Assembly (NCBI RefSeq): GCF_020882245.1
Contig: NC_083598.1
Location: forward strand, 87,425,714-87,489,713
DNA from: Rhopalosiphum padi
Taxonomy: Eukaryota > Arthropoda > Insecta > Hemiptera > Aphididae
Direction of reading: 5' to 3'
Length of the DNA: 64,000 bases
How positions within the stretch are numbered: position 1 is the stretch's first letter; each line of letters opens with the position of its first letter. The notes under the pieces are model-generated. The model was not told the origin of the DNA, ran no database searches, and worked only from the letters and a program-made list of their open reading frames with translations. A program made the translations under genes and the position numbers. Below are positions 38,276 through 49,213 of this stretch, piece after piece.

Positions 38276-39929
38276 ATTTAAGATATCTGTAGACGGTTAA
38301 CGGTATGTAGTAGGTGCTTGCATAGTTATACATAAATAATATAATATAATGTATATTATGCGGTTCTAATCTTTAAATTTGATGTAGTCTGAGCTGAGGT
38401 CATTAAACTCTTGTATTTATCTATACTTTAGAGGTTTTTAGGAAGATAAATTTATGTTTTGTATTTTTGTAAATTCCACTTTGCAGACACTGATGAGACG
38501 CTAGACAGTAAATTCAGTGATATATATGTATAATGAATCGATTTTATTTCATATATGTATGAAAGATTATGTTTGAAATTGTATTGTAAATACTACTACC
38601 TATTTAAAATCAACGATAATAAGATATTTTATTACTTACGTGTAAAAAAAAATTGATGTATTATCTACCTACCTATATTATATGATATTTGCATACGTAT
38701 AAAGATCTTAAATTTAAGAGGTCTTTCTTTAATCTTCTCGGTGGTTTATCTATAAGCACTAGGGAAAACTACCTACAGAGAGCAGTCAAAAAATGTTAAA
38801 AAGTAGAAACTACTAGGTATTATTTTTATTAACCGTTATCCGCCACAAGAGAATACTTCATTCAGAATTATTCTCATTATCAGTTTATTATCACAACTAG
38901 AGGTCTAGAGATGCCGGACTCGATTTAAAATGAGGTGGTAAAATACCTAGTAAAAACTTACCAATTACTCGACCACTTCAAATATAAACCTGTACGGCTG
39001 TACTACCCAAATTGTTCATAGGTTATGAAAAATAAACAATAATTTAATATTTATAGTCTTTTAGTTTTGAATTATAATTTTTCTCAAATGTACGGGTTCC
39101 TTCTTTTGGTTTCTCTGTTAAAATACCTATATTTTTAAATTCTGCAGAGCGAAAAGATGAATACATGTATTGATCTTACAATAGTCAATACCTAATGTTC
39201 TAGTGTGTTATAGAATATAGATTACACCTAGTAAAAAATCTGGAATCTTAAATTTCGAAGGTTTTTCTACAAAAATATATTTTAAAGAGTTGATAGCTCC
39301 CAGTACTTATAAACGCTATCAGAAAAAAAAACAAAAATAAAGTTATGCAAAGTAGAAATTTTTACGCCAATCATTTTTAAATTGTTTTTATTATTATTTA
39401 AATGTTGATGATAGTAGTCAGTAAGCACTTAGATTTTCAACAAATATTTATTTTAACATTTCCTATACATGATATAATTTTTAAAACACTTATCTAACAA
39501 AATGGATTTTTTTTGTAAAATTTTGTTAATTTATTGTTAAATTTGTAAATGATTTTTTTTAAATTGTGCATCAATAAGCTGAGTATTAGCCTTTTTTTTC
39601 GTAGTAAGTCCCCCCTATTTTATTATATACACTAATTTAAAAGCAGTATCAGCCACCACCCCTAGTATATAAGTTTATATAAAGAAGTCTTTTAAATTAA
39701 TGATAAGCGAATATCCAATTTTGTCAAAATTACTACTTCTAACACTTAAAAAAGTTGTTAGTTAAGAAGACATTATACCCGCATGTGTTGTCTCTGTCTT
39801 ACTAATGTAGATCATAGCAAATTTTCATTCAGCAGAACACATTTTATGATGTTAGCTTTAATATTAGAGTAAATTTACCTATTATCAAATTAATATCTTA
39901 ATTTTTAAGTGAGTTATGGTTAAATAAAA
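38276..39929. other. AT-rich intergenic sequence
   Basis: No gene or repeat could be supported. Confidence 0.45.
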
Positions 39930-40330
39930 TATTAAAACTTTAAAATGCTTGTAACTCGTTAAGTAATTTCATTTTTAATTGCCGTAAAAATAACTTATGA
40001 GGAACTTTGTAATTCATTTTCAACTTTTTTTAACAATTTAATCATAAATCAAAATTTTCAAATGTCTAGTAAATAGCTCAAATAAATTCAAAATGTTTTA
40101 AAAATCATGTCTAAAAAATAATGATATAAATTAGTGGTTGGCATCCTTTTTGGACTCCTGGGCCACATTCATAAATTAATAAGAGTTCGCGGGCCAGATA
40201 AAAATAAAAATGTTATATTCCAAATTATTTATCAAAAAAAAAAAATTTAAAGCGGGCCGCCGACCACTGATATAAATGATTGGTGAAAATATTAGTCTTT
40301 AAATTGTTTTTTTAAGTTACAAATAATTAT
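39930..40330. repeat. diverged interspersed repeat, copy 2, interrupted
   Basis: Text such as CAAATGTCTAGTAAATAGCT, AATTCAAAATGTTTTAAAAA and, after the inserted MITE, TGATTGGTGAAAATATTAG parallels the middle of the repeat at 36690-37520 in order and orientation. With the MITE and one target-site copy removed, the two flanks join into a continuous match. Confidence 0.4.
40132..40269. mobile_element. hAT-like MITE with exact 8-bp duplication
   Basis: ATATAAAT flanks both sides (40124-40131 and 40270-40277). The left end TAGTGGTTGGCATCC pairs with the inverted right end CAGTGGTCGGCGGCCC. It is 138 bp long, with GC-rich subterminal GGGCC blocks and an A-rich middle, and no ORF. It is inserted in an older repeat copy. 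Confidence 0.85.
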
Positions 40331-41809
40331 TAAAATAAATCTAGGTAAATTAATAAGAGGTATTTTATTAGTATTATTATTTGTTGCATAATTATTAATT
40401 TAAACAAAAAATTGTGTTAACACAACTTAACTAATTAAAATTTTTAAAAAAAGGTATCCAAATTGCATTATAAATAGAGAGAAACTTTGATGTAGCTATT
40501 ATTTTAATAACTTAACCTAATTTATACAACTAAACAAAAATATTTTAAATTAACAAATTTCTATAAATTAATTATTTAAAATATATTTAGTCATTCAATA
40601 AGTAAGAATGCTACATCACAGATAAAGCTTTCTATTTATGATACATTATTTTTATATTTAGTTATATACAAATACTCATTACACTAGATACTAGCAATTA
40701 AATTAGATGCATATGACTGTCTCTTGAAAATAATAGTTAAAAATTAAAATACCAATGTCAATGTTTATCAAAAGGACTACATTTTGATAATTCATGAAAA
40801 ATATTATTTATATATTAGTTCATAATAAGATAAATTATTTTATTAATAACTTTCTGACTTTTATTGTAATAAGTGGATCTTAGTTGAATTAATATAAGTT
40901 ATAAATAATAATTTAAAGTATAATATTTTTGAATACAAATTTTCATAAAATAACATTACTAAAACAATACACATTTACTCTATTCAAAATAAGATCAGTC
41001 TTGGGTGGCCAATTTGTGCGCATGGGTTTGGTTTCATTGGGAAACAGTTGACATGACCTGACAGTTGCCAGCGAAAACTAGTTGTCAACTAATAATGATC
41101 TTATTTGTAAAGGTATATAAATAATGTATGGTTATATTGGCTGCTATTTAAAACAAAACAATAATAGACGAGTTGATTAATTTAATGTCTAAACAAAATA
41201 TTTAAAACAATGATAATTCCACAAGTATGCCAAAAAGAAAGTGAAATAATATTTTGATAAAATTAGCAACCATAACTATGGCAACAAATTATGATTGACA
41301 ATAGTCAAAAGTATACAACAGCCAAATAAGGTGTTTAAATATATTATAGAAATTTAAAAAAACTGTAATATAAAAATGTATTACAGTTTAACAGTTGGTT
41401 TATATGATAGCACGAAGAAAATTTGATTAAAATATGAAACATTTACCAAATGGGAATATAAATGATTATGAAACGGACAGTTTGGATGAGAAAACATAAT
41501 TTTAAATATCACAATATTGTTCTAGAAACAAAAAAAAATACAAAAAAATATAAGCAGCATAATATTTAAAAACTGTCATAAATATATAGTAACTATAACT
41601 GTTCTAAATTTTTGTTTGTATTGTTATAATTATTTTTACCGGAGAAACAATTATTGCAGTTGAAAAAATAAAATAAAAAACAAAATATTTATAAATGGCA
41701 ATCAATATTAAATAAGGCAACCAATACATAATATTATTGTGTCTCAGAAATAAACAATAAATTAGAAAGGTAAAAGTTTGAATTATAAAAGAAAACAATT
41801 ATTCATAAT
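40331..41809. other. AT-rich sequence downstream of pin1
   Basis: 3' flank of the minus-strand pin1 gene, presumably including its 3'UTR near 41.6-41.8 kb. No exact polyadenylation site can be fixed by eye. It holds an inverted repeat at 40985-41107. The minus frame at 41798-41604 is an A/T-rich chance ORF. Confidence 0.45.
40985..41107. repeat. 123-bp inverted-repeat unit
   Basis: CAAAATAAGATCA (40985-40997) and TGATCTTATTTG (41096-41107) are inverted arms differing by one A. A second inner pair, GTTGACA and TTGTCAAC, lies inside. The spacer is GC-richer than the flanks. It is probably a small MITE or hairpin; no clear target duplication was seen. Confidence 0.5.
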
Positions 41810-44581
41810 CTAAGCTGTACGTAAAATTATGTGTACACCAGAATCAGTATGTATAGGTTCGCTGAGCTCTCCAATTTTTAATGCAAATGATGCATCTTCG
41901 AATGGCTTTTGCATTGTGCCTCTAGTAAATGGTCCCAAATCACCACCACGTTTGGCTGAACTACAATCTGAATATTTCTGGGCAAGTTCAGCAAATGATG
42001 CTTTGCCAGAAACAATTTGTTCGCGATAAGCTATAAATAAATATAATTTAAATTTTATTAAAAATCATTAAAATATAATAAGCTAAATATAGATATATTT
42101 ACATTTTATGATGTCAATTGCTTCAGATTTTGATCTAGTAATACGTTCTTCCCGCCACGATGAAGGTCGGCGTGATTTTTCATGTTTAACCAATAAATGA
42201 CTACATTGCACTTGTTCGGGACCAGAATTTGTTGAAGCTGTATTTTCAGATGCTGGTTTTGTTGGTACAGACCATTGGCTTTCTTTAGTTAATAAGTTTA
42301 AATAATAGGTTTGACCTAAAAAGTTATGATTAAGTTTATAACATATATTTATAGTTACATATTGTTCTAAGATTAATTTATAGCTTACAATAAAAATATT
42401 CAAGATAAATATAAAAATGAATGTTTAAGATGCAGAAGAGAGAATCCTACTTGAAAGGAAAAAAATAAATCAATTACTTAAATTTAAGCATTTTTTTAAA
42501 ACTATAATTTATAGTGTTTTAAATTTGTCTTAACCTTTTGCACGAAAATCAAAGAAAAAATTTAAAGAAAAAGAAAAAGTTACTTGTCTTAAGAATATAT
42601 TTGTTATACCTATTAACCATATTATTTATTAAGAATGTGTGATACCCGTATATAGATGGTTAAGAGTACATGACTATCAACGTACAAGTTTATGCATTTC
42701 TCAGGAATCCCATCAAAAGATTTGAGAATGTATAAACAATAAAGAAATAATAATACAAATTTATTGTCAAATAGGCATGTATCTTATTCTGTCTGTTTAT
42801 ATTGTTATAGTGAATAACCTCATGAATAACTTAGTAAAATTCTACATACAAAATCAAAATTATGGTGTCACAGTCAAGTTTAGAGTTTAAACGTCTTTTA
42901 TCCAAATTGAAAAATAGAATTTATTCTAGATAATTCTCTACTTTTTCTTACACATATATTGCCTAACAAAAATGTTAAGTAAGTATAGTATATGACTTTT
43001 TTATGCTGCACTCAATTCATCATAAAAACCAGAGCGACCAACTACTGTGATGGACATGACTCAACTAAGTAGCAGGCATACACATGTTTTTTGACTTAGT
43101 ATGAGTGATAAACAGATGAAGTCTGACCGTCACGGACAGAAACTAGTCGTCATAGCCAGAGTATAGTGTCTTTATATCTAACTTATTTTTAGACATTTTT
43201 TTACAAAAAACATGAAATAATAGTACTTCAAAAATGCTTTCCTCTTCAAATTTAAAAGGTAATTATGTGTTTAAACTGTAATAATAGGTAATCTAGAATG
43301 TATCAATTTTGAAATATCTATTGCATCAGAAAATATAATTTAAAAAATAAAATAATAAAATATTATGTTAAATGTCCTAATCCATCATTCTACTTCAAAA
43401 TCAACACAGAAAAGTATTTGTGTACCAATTTAAAACTATACATTTAATAGTAAATAAATTGTTAGTTTAACAAATTTATACCTGTATAATGAAATATTTG
43501 AAATAACTTATAACATATTAAATTGGGTTGGGTTAATAATTAAAATTTTAATTATTCGAGTAAAACTAAATCTAATGATTTTATTTTTTATATGTGTCTG
43601 CCTATAATTTATTTAAATGTATAATAAAATTTCTTTGACCAAGTCTCGTTGAATTTTTACAATATTACTAGGTACAATATATCTATTGTTTTTAAAAATT
43701 AAGCAGTAAAAGTTTATAGTTATAGCCATGAATTTGTAGAAAAATACATGAATTTTTAACTAATGTATTGTAAGTGCTTTTCTAACAGACAGTTAGAATT
43801 ATGTACCAAACAATGAGTTTATTTCTTCATTTTATTTTTTTTACATTTTATGACATATTTTTTGTATGTTAGATAAGAATATAAAATATGTTTTTTTTAT
43901 TTTAAATAAAATAGAAACTTTTTTATTCACAATATTTTGATTTTTAAGATGCCTAAGTGATTAAAAATAAATAAATAAATACCCTCAATTGTAATTTTCT
44001 TGTAATAAGACAAATAAATTATTACCTATATATTTCGTCAAATTATGACAGTATGGCTCAAAAAATATAGAAGGTCAAGTTAAAATTATAAGCGTAATTA
44101 TTCATTACGTGGTACCTACATATTAGACATTTGTTATCAGCCATAAAACATTTTTCATAAATCCCTATTATCTGTCCTTAAATTTCAAAGTAATTTGAAC
44201 TTTTTACAAATAATTCAATATTAATAACTAAGTATAAAAATTAAAGCTAGAAATAATCAGTTGAATAAACTAAGATAATGCAAAAACTTGCTAAAAAAAA
44301 AAAATGCAATACTATTTAATAATGAAGAACTCAAAGGTCTCACTCTTTTCGGTCCAACACCAACATGGTCATATATTAACACCGTTAAAATCCAAAACTT
44401 ACACAAATGATTCAACAAAAAACTAAGTAGGTAATGGCAACAGTTTGAAAATATTAAATTTCATCATAACAGTTACAGACAAACTGCATTTATTTCAAAA
44501 TAATTCAATATTATATAACATACCAGTAGATCGGCTCACTCGCTTCTCCCATCCGGTCGGAAGTTGTTCTTCTTCGCTCAT
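41810..44581 (-). CDS. pin1: Pin1/dodo-type peptidyl-prolyl cis-trans isomerase (complete, 3 exons)
   Basis: Parvulin-class isomerase that binds phospho-Ser/Thr-Pro motifs and isomerises the prolyl bond, acting mainly in the nucleus on mitotic and signalling proteins (family knowledge). Exons: 44581-44524, 42315-42103 and 42030-41810, 492 nt in all, giving 163 aa, the same length as human PIN1. All junctions are GT-AG (donors GTATGT and GTAAAT; acceptors TTTAG and ATAG). The WW domain covers residues about 6-39 with Trp11, Tyr23, Trp34 and Pro37, plus the phosphate-loop Ser16-Arg17. The PPIase domain (about 53-163) has His59, Lys63, Arg68, Arg69, Cys113, Ser154 and His157, the expected catalytic and phosphate-binding set at identical numbering. 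Intron 1 (2.2 kb) splits the WW domain after Thr19. The stop is TAG at 41812-41810. Nothing is missing or frameshifted, so it is very likely functional. Confidence 0.97.
42316..44523 (-). other. pin1 intron 1
   Basis: AT-rich, 2208 nt, GT...AG, interrupting a Gly codon (G|GT, residue 20) in the WW domain. No nested gene or clear transposon is seen in it. Intron 2 (42102-42031) is only 72 nt. Confidence 0.9.
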
Positions 44582-44634
44582 TTTCCTGTTCGAAAACTTC
44601 GGTTTTCCGTTACGTTTCTAAGACGCCGAAGAAT

Positions 44635-44640
44635 CACTGA
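44635..44640 (-). promoter_or_regulatory. putative initiator (TCAGTG) of pin1
   Basis: On the minus strand TCAGTG at 44640-44635 fits the arthropod initiator consensus (TCAGT). It would place the transcription start near 44638 and give a 5'UTR of about 57 nt. No TATA box was noticed at the expected distance. Position inferred from motif only. Confidence 0.35.
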
Positions 44641-45482
44641 ACAGTCAAAACACCGCAATTTTATGGGTAAACGTATAAATAAATGGACTAAATTACAAAT
44701 GTAGTTCACCCTTTTTATTAAAGACACATGAATACATATATATTGTGTTGTAGGGAGAATCACGATATGGTCCACACACACTCCACACGGGGTGAAAAGC
44801 AAACAAGCGCATAAACAACGGAGACGGACCGAAAAAATTTTTAATCACAATAACGAAGGCGGTCGAAAACTAACCCCACGGCCCACAGTTGTGGTTTAAC
44901 ACAAACACCAGTTACCAGTAACCGATTTTATAACGGTAACGACAGAGCGACATAAACAAATATCTCAGCTGATCGTATTTTTATTCTCTTTGGAAATTTT
45001 ACCGAGAAAATTGGGAAAACGTATTTATTAGTTGAATATTAGTCAAATTAATTTTCAACGTTTTCTAAACCTACCATCTAATTACAAATACGCAAAATAT
45101 TTTAATTTTTGAAAAATATAGTACATTTTAATAATTACACATTCGTTTTGTCGATTTTACGCGTTGAATAGAACTAAACAATAACCAAATTTTAATCAAT
45201 ACACTGTAAAACGTTTTATGCTGATTAAGAACGTTTCATATCGGTCCGAAAAATATGTAAAATTAGAAAGCTCAATAATTATTATTTTGATAAAAACTAT
45301 AATATCATTTAAATACGTCGATAAGCAATTCAATAAATGTAATTTTTTACTGCTTTTTTTACAACTCTTTTTTACTTGCACTATATAGTATATATCCGTA
45401 ATTATTTATTAGTTATAATTAAATTAATAAACTTATTCAAGTACCACACACTTGAATGCAAATTGCAATATTCTATTCACAG
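44641..45482. other. pin1 upstream region, possible divergent promoter
   Basis: The first about 320 bp are GC-richer (ACGGAGACGGACCG, GGCGGTCG, CCCCACGGCCC) and probably carry the pin1 promoter. If the exon-like segment at 45483 is real, this could be a shared bidirectional promoter. From about 45000 onward it is plain AT-rich sequence. Confidence 0.4.
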
Positions 45483-45546
45483 ATGTGTTCGATCGTGACG
45501 TGTCCTGGAAAATTCTAATCGGAGTTGGGTCAACAAATTACAATTG
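45483..45546 (+). CDS. exon-like segment (64 nt), unrecognised
   Basis: A good acceptor (TTCTATTCACAG, ending 45482) and a consensus donor (TTG|GTAAGT, at 45547) bracket 64 nt of clearly non-background composition. Only the third frame is open: AT, then 20 codons reading VFDRDVSWKILIGVGSTNYN, then TG. An internal exon with split codons at both ends is the natural reading; a spliced 5'UTR exon is the alternative. No neighbouring exon was found. It lies 0.9 kb from the pin1 start on the opposite strand, so it could belong to a divergently transcribed gene. No family is recognised from 20 residues. Confidence 0.4.
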
Positions 45547-47029
45547 GTAAGTATACCTAGTACCTACCTAGGAAAATTATGTTATACGTTTAATTCCATT
45601 AGAAATTAATTAAAATTTATGACTCAAATTTAATTCAATTAAATTAGTACTAATTATTTATTTAATTATTTTATATTATAATAAGTATAAAGTATGTATA
45701 TTTGATTATAACTAGGTAGCTTCATAATATGATTGTTGATCATATTTATAATTATTTTATTTTATTATTTTAAATTTTAATCGAGATTTTCTGTTAATAG
45801 TTTGTATTTATGGTTAACTGTGGATTTAATTTGCTTTTGTATTTTCTTATACCCACATATAATTTTATACTTGTTTTTTCAATAAATATTTTTAATTACT
45901 ATCATTTAAGGTATATTTTATCTATTTAGTAATGATGTCATTCATTTCAATTACCTAGCCTTATTTTCATTATCATAAATTAATCATCATATAATATTTT
46001 ATACTATGTCATGTAAAAAAATAATTGATTGTTATTCAAAGCATATCTTTATGAACAATATACTTAGGCCACAATAGAATATTAGTTTAATTCCGCCAAA
46101 TGTATAGGTAAAGTATAAATTGATCATTCAAAAAGCACATTAATGCATTATCATGAGAAAAAAGTTAATAATAAGATATAAATTTTTGTATCCAAAATGT
46201 ATAGAAGATAATATCCTCTCTATATTATGATTATATCATAGTATACTATGGATAACGCAAATAGATTTAATTTAAACAACAATTACAATTTTCAGAGCAT
46301 GGTATGTAGAGTATAACATGATTGATAAAATTATAATAATAATAATAATAAAACATAGAAAAAAACATTAATAATCAGATAGTTAAATGATATATTATTC
46401 TGTATTTTTTTTAAACATCAACAAATAATGGTACCTATTTATTTGTTATTCTCTCACCACTAGATGATTAAATATATTCTAAAAATTCAATATATATAAT
46501 CAATATATAACCATGTTTTAATATAAAGTAAGGCAATTTAATATGTGATCTAGTAGTATAAATAGGGCGAGTACATCATAATATAATATTTAAAATTATA
46601 TTCTATTATATTATATTATGTAATATAATATATATTTATATGGTGTTAGCTTGTCACTAAATTCGGTGTGTAGTTTCGAGTATATTTGTCTATGTTATTG
46701 ACCTTGTTATTAATTTATTTTAAAATATGTTAGAAATTACTTATAGCATGTTAAATGCCACAAAGTTTAGTACTGAAATTAAATTTTTACAACAAACATA
46801 ATACTATTATAGCAAATAAAGTATGTGACAATGGATAAGAAATAACGATTAAAAGATTTTTATATTATACGTAGAAAATCTTATTTTTTAGTGTTTATTT
46901 ATGTTGCTATTAATTTGTAAACAATATATTATTATTATTTACTTTTTTTAATTGTTGTTATAATAAATGTATATCTTTGTGAGTATAACAAACAGTTGTC
47001 TGGTAGAGGGAAAATACAAACAAATAGGT
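45547..47029. other. AT-rich sequence
   Basis: No coding signal is seen. It would be intron if the 45483 exon is real. Confidence 0.45.
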
Positions 47030-47740
47030 CAGCGGCGCAATTATCGGGAGTGTTGGGTGTGCAATTCACAGGGGCCCCCGGTCTTGAGGGGCCTCTAGAT
47101 TAAAAAACTCATGTACGATATTCCTTTACTATAATCTGTAATATACACATATTATAATATTTGTTTTAATATAATAAATAATGATGTCTTTACTCTTTTG
47201 AATTAGAGAATAATTCAAATTACGAGTACCTATGTGAGAAAACAGTTAAGTGTATCGTAATACAGTATAGGTCCCAAATGCAGATAAAGAGTTAGAGTAT
47301 ACACTATAATTGAAAATTTGAAACTTCTTTTATTATTATACATAATTATGTTGGTATGTGTACTGTGTAGGTAGTGTGTAAGTCATGATTTGTGACAATA
47401 TTACCTGTGTGTTTGACGATAATAAGACAAAAAAACTATCTATCAATAGAATTTTTGTATTACTAGGTATCTAATAATAATGAATTGGATACAAACAAAA
47501 TCATTAATGATTTTGCTGTCGTAAAAACAAGAGTTAATTTTTATGTTTAATTTAAAACAAAAAAAAAATATTTAACTAATAAAAATTATAATATAATAAT
47601 TAATTAATACTATGACATATGAGAAAACAATATTTTTAAAAGTTATAATAAGGTATGACTGTTTTTCATTTTTATTATTCAGTAAGGGCCCCGGTCTGGA
47701 AATTTTCACATAGGCCCCTCATTATCAAGTTGTGCCACTG
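47030..47740. mobile_element. hAT-like non-autonomous element with exact 8-bp duplication
   Basis: AAATAGGT flanks both ends exactly (47022-47029 and 47741-47748). The left end CAGCGGCGCAATTA pairs with the inverted right end CAGTGGCACAACTT. GC-rich subterminal blocks (GGGGCCCCCGGTC; GGGCCCCGGTC) lie about 60 bp inside each end. The 711-bp interior is AT-rich and has no transposase frame. Confidence 0.88.
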
Positions 47741-48390
47741 AAATAGGTACTTACAAAGAAAAAAAAAATCATAAATTAGCCTTATACTAAAAAGTAAACT
47801 AAGCTACAGATAAAAATGTAATCACTACTATAAATTGAATGCACTAATAACATATAACATGCTGTAATTATAATACATTTAAATTTAATATTGTGGTATT
47901 TTCTTATATTTCTACAAATGAAGTTGTAGTTAAAAACCTCTATTAGTATAAGTGTCTATTATTTAATATTAAAGTGCATAGATGCACTCTAGTCTCTAGT
48001 AGAGACATGTATTATATAATTTGTCGTTAATAAAGTATAACTGTTAATTAACGTAACCAAAATATATTTTAATCATTTTTTATAAAACTTATGTATGTAT
48101 ATATATATCTGTGTATGCTTGTGTTAAGACCAATATACATTTAATAATCTATATTTTAGTATTAAAAAGTATACAGTAGCATCTTGACTACTCAAATCTC
48201 ATGTGAGATAAAAATAAATATGATTTCTGTGTTTTATTTTAAATTATATAGATTCTTCAATTTTAACTTTTGAACTCTTTAAAATACAAGAAATAAATTA
48301 AGTGAATAGGGGTTTTGAGTTATTTTGGGACATGACTGTAGTTATTAATTATCATTTTGTTTAAATAATTTATATTTATCCTATTCTAAG
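47741..48390. other. AT-rich sequence between two hAT elements
   Basis: Nothing identifiable is seen. Confidence 0.5.
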
Positions 48391-49205
48391 CATAACTTGC
48401 GCGGGGAGGCAATACCTTAGCTAGGGAGGTCTAGACTACAAACCCCTCCCCCCAATTTTTCCCAGCTAGGTTGGATGTGAGGCAATGATAATTTTAATAA
48501 ATCCTCATACAAAATCAAATACATGGTTCTATTAAACTATAGTATTGTTCTATATGGTTAAGAGTTAGGTTAAACCAGGGCCGGATTAAGATGTTCGCCA
48601 CCCATAGGCTAAAATAAATTTACCACCTAAAAAAAAGAAGAAGCTATTTCATTTTGACCGTTAAAATTTGCCGCCCTAGGCTTTAGCCTAAACAGTCTAA
48701 GCGGTAATAAGGTCCTGGGTTAAACATAAAATTACCAAAAGAGTTTTCAATAAGTCCTTTTTAATAATAATATCTTTAATGATCAAGAAGACAATAAAAA
48801 AAAAAAAATACATAATAAAATAAATAAATAAATAAGAAAACATAATTTGAACAACTTTTAAAATAGGTAATATGTTTTATTATAGTTCCATATACATTGT
48901 TTAGTGGTAGAGTCTAATGTTTTAAAAATTTCTATTACTTCTTCATAAATTTTAAATGTGTATTTTATTTTGTTTGGATCCAAAATGAAATTTTGATAAG
49001 GATTGCTAACGTATTTGACGTCACACTAATTGTGGCTATATTTACTATTTTCAATTAGATACTAGTATACCAAAATTGAACATTTGAGCATATTATTATT
49101 TAAATATTATCCAAAATTAGTAGGTATTAATGTATTATATAAGATCTTGGGGAAGCGGAAAATCTCGCAGGTGAGGCAGCTGCCTCCCCCGTGCGTACGC
49201 TTATG
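48391..49205. mobile_element. hAT-like element, host of a nested insertion
   Basis: The left end CATAACTTGCGCGGGGAGGC is related to the inverted right end CATAAGCGTACGCACGGGGG, allowing small gaps. Flanking octamers ATTCTAAG (48383-48390) and ATTCTAAA (49206-49213) match at 7 of 8 positions. Length 815 bp, or about 665 bp without the nested MITE (48576-48717) and its duplicated octamer. No ORF. Confidence 0.6.
48576..48717. mobile_element. hAT-like MITE, nested, exact 8-bp duplication
   Basis: GGTTAAAC flanks both sides exactly (48568-48575 and 48718-48725). The left end CAGGGCCGGATTAAG pairs with the inverted right end CAGGACCTTATTACC. 142 bp, no ORF. It lies wholly inside the 48391-49205 element, so it is the younger insertion. 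Confidence 0.9.
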
Positions 49206-49213
49206 ATTCTAAA

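Noticed and set aside
41829..42029. 66-codon plus frame
   Set aside because: It is the antisense shadow of pin1 exon 3.
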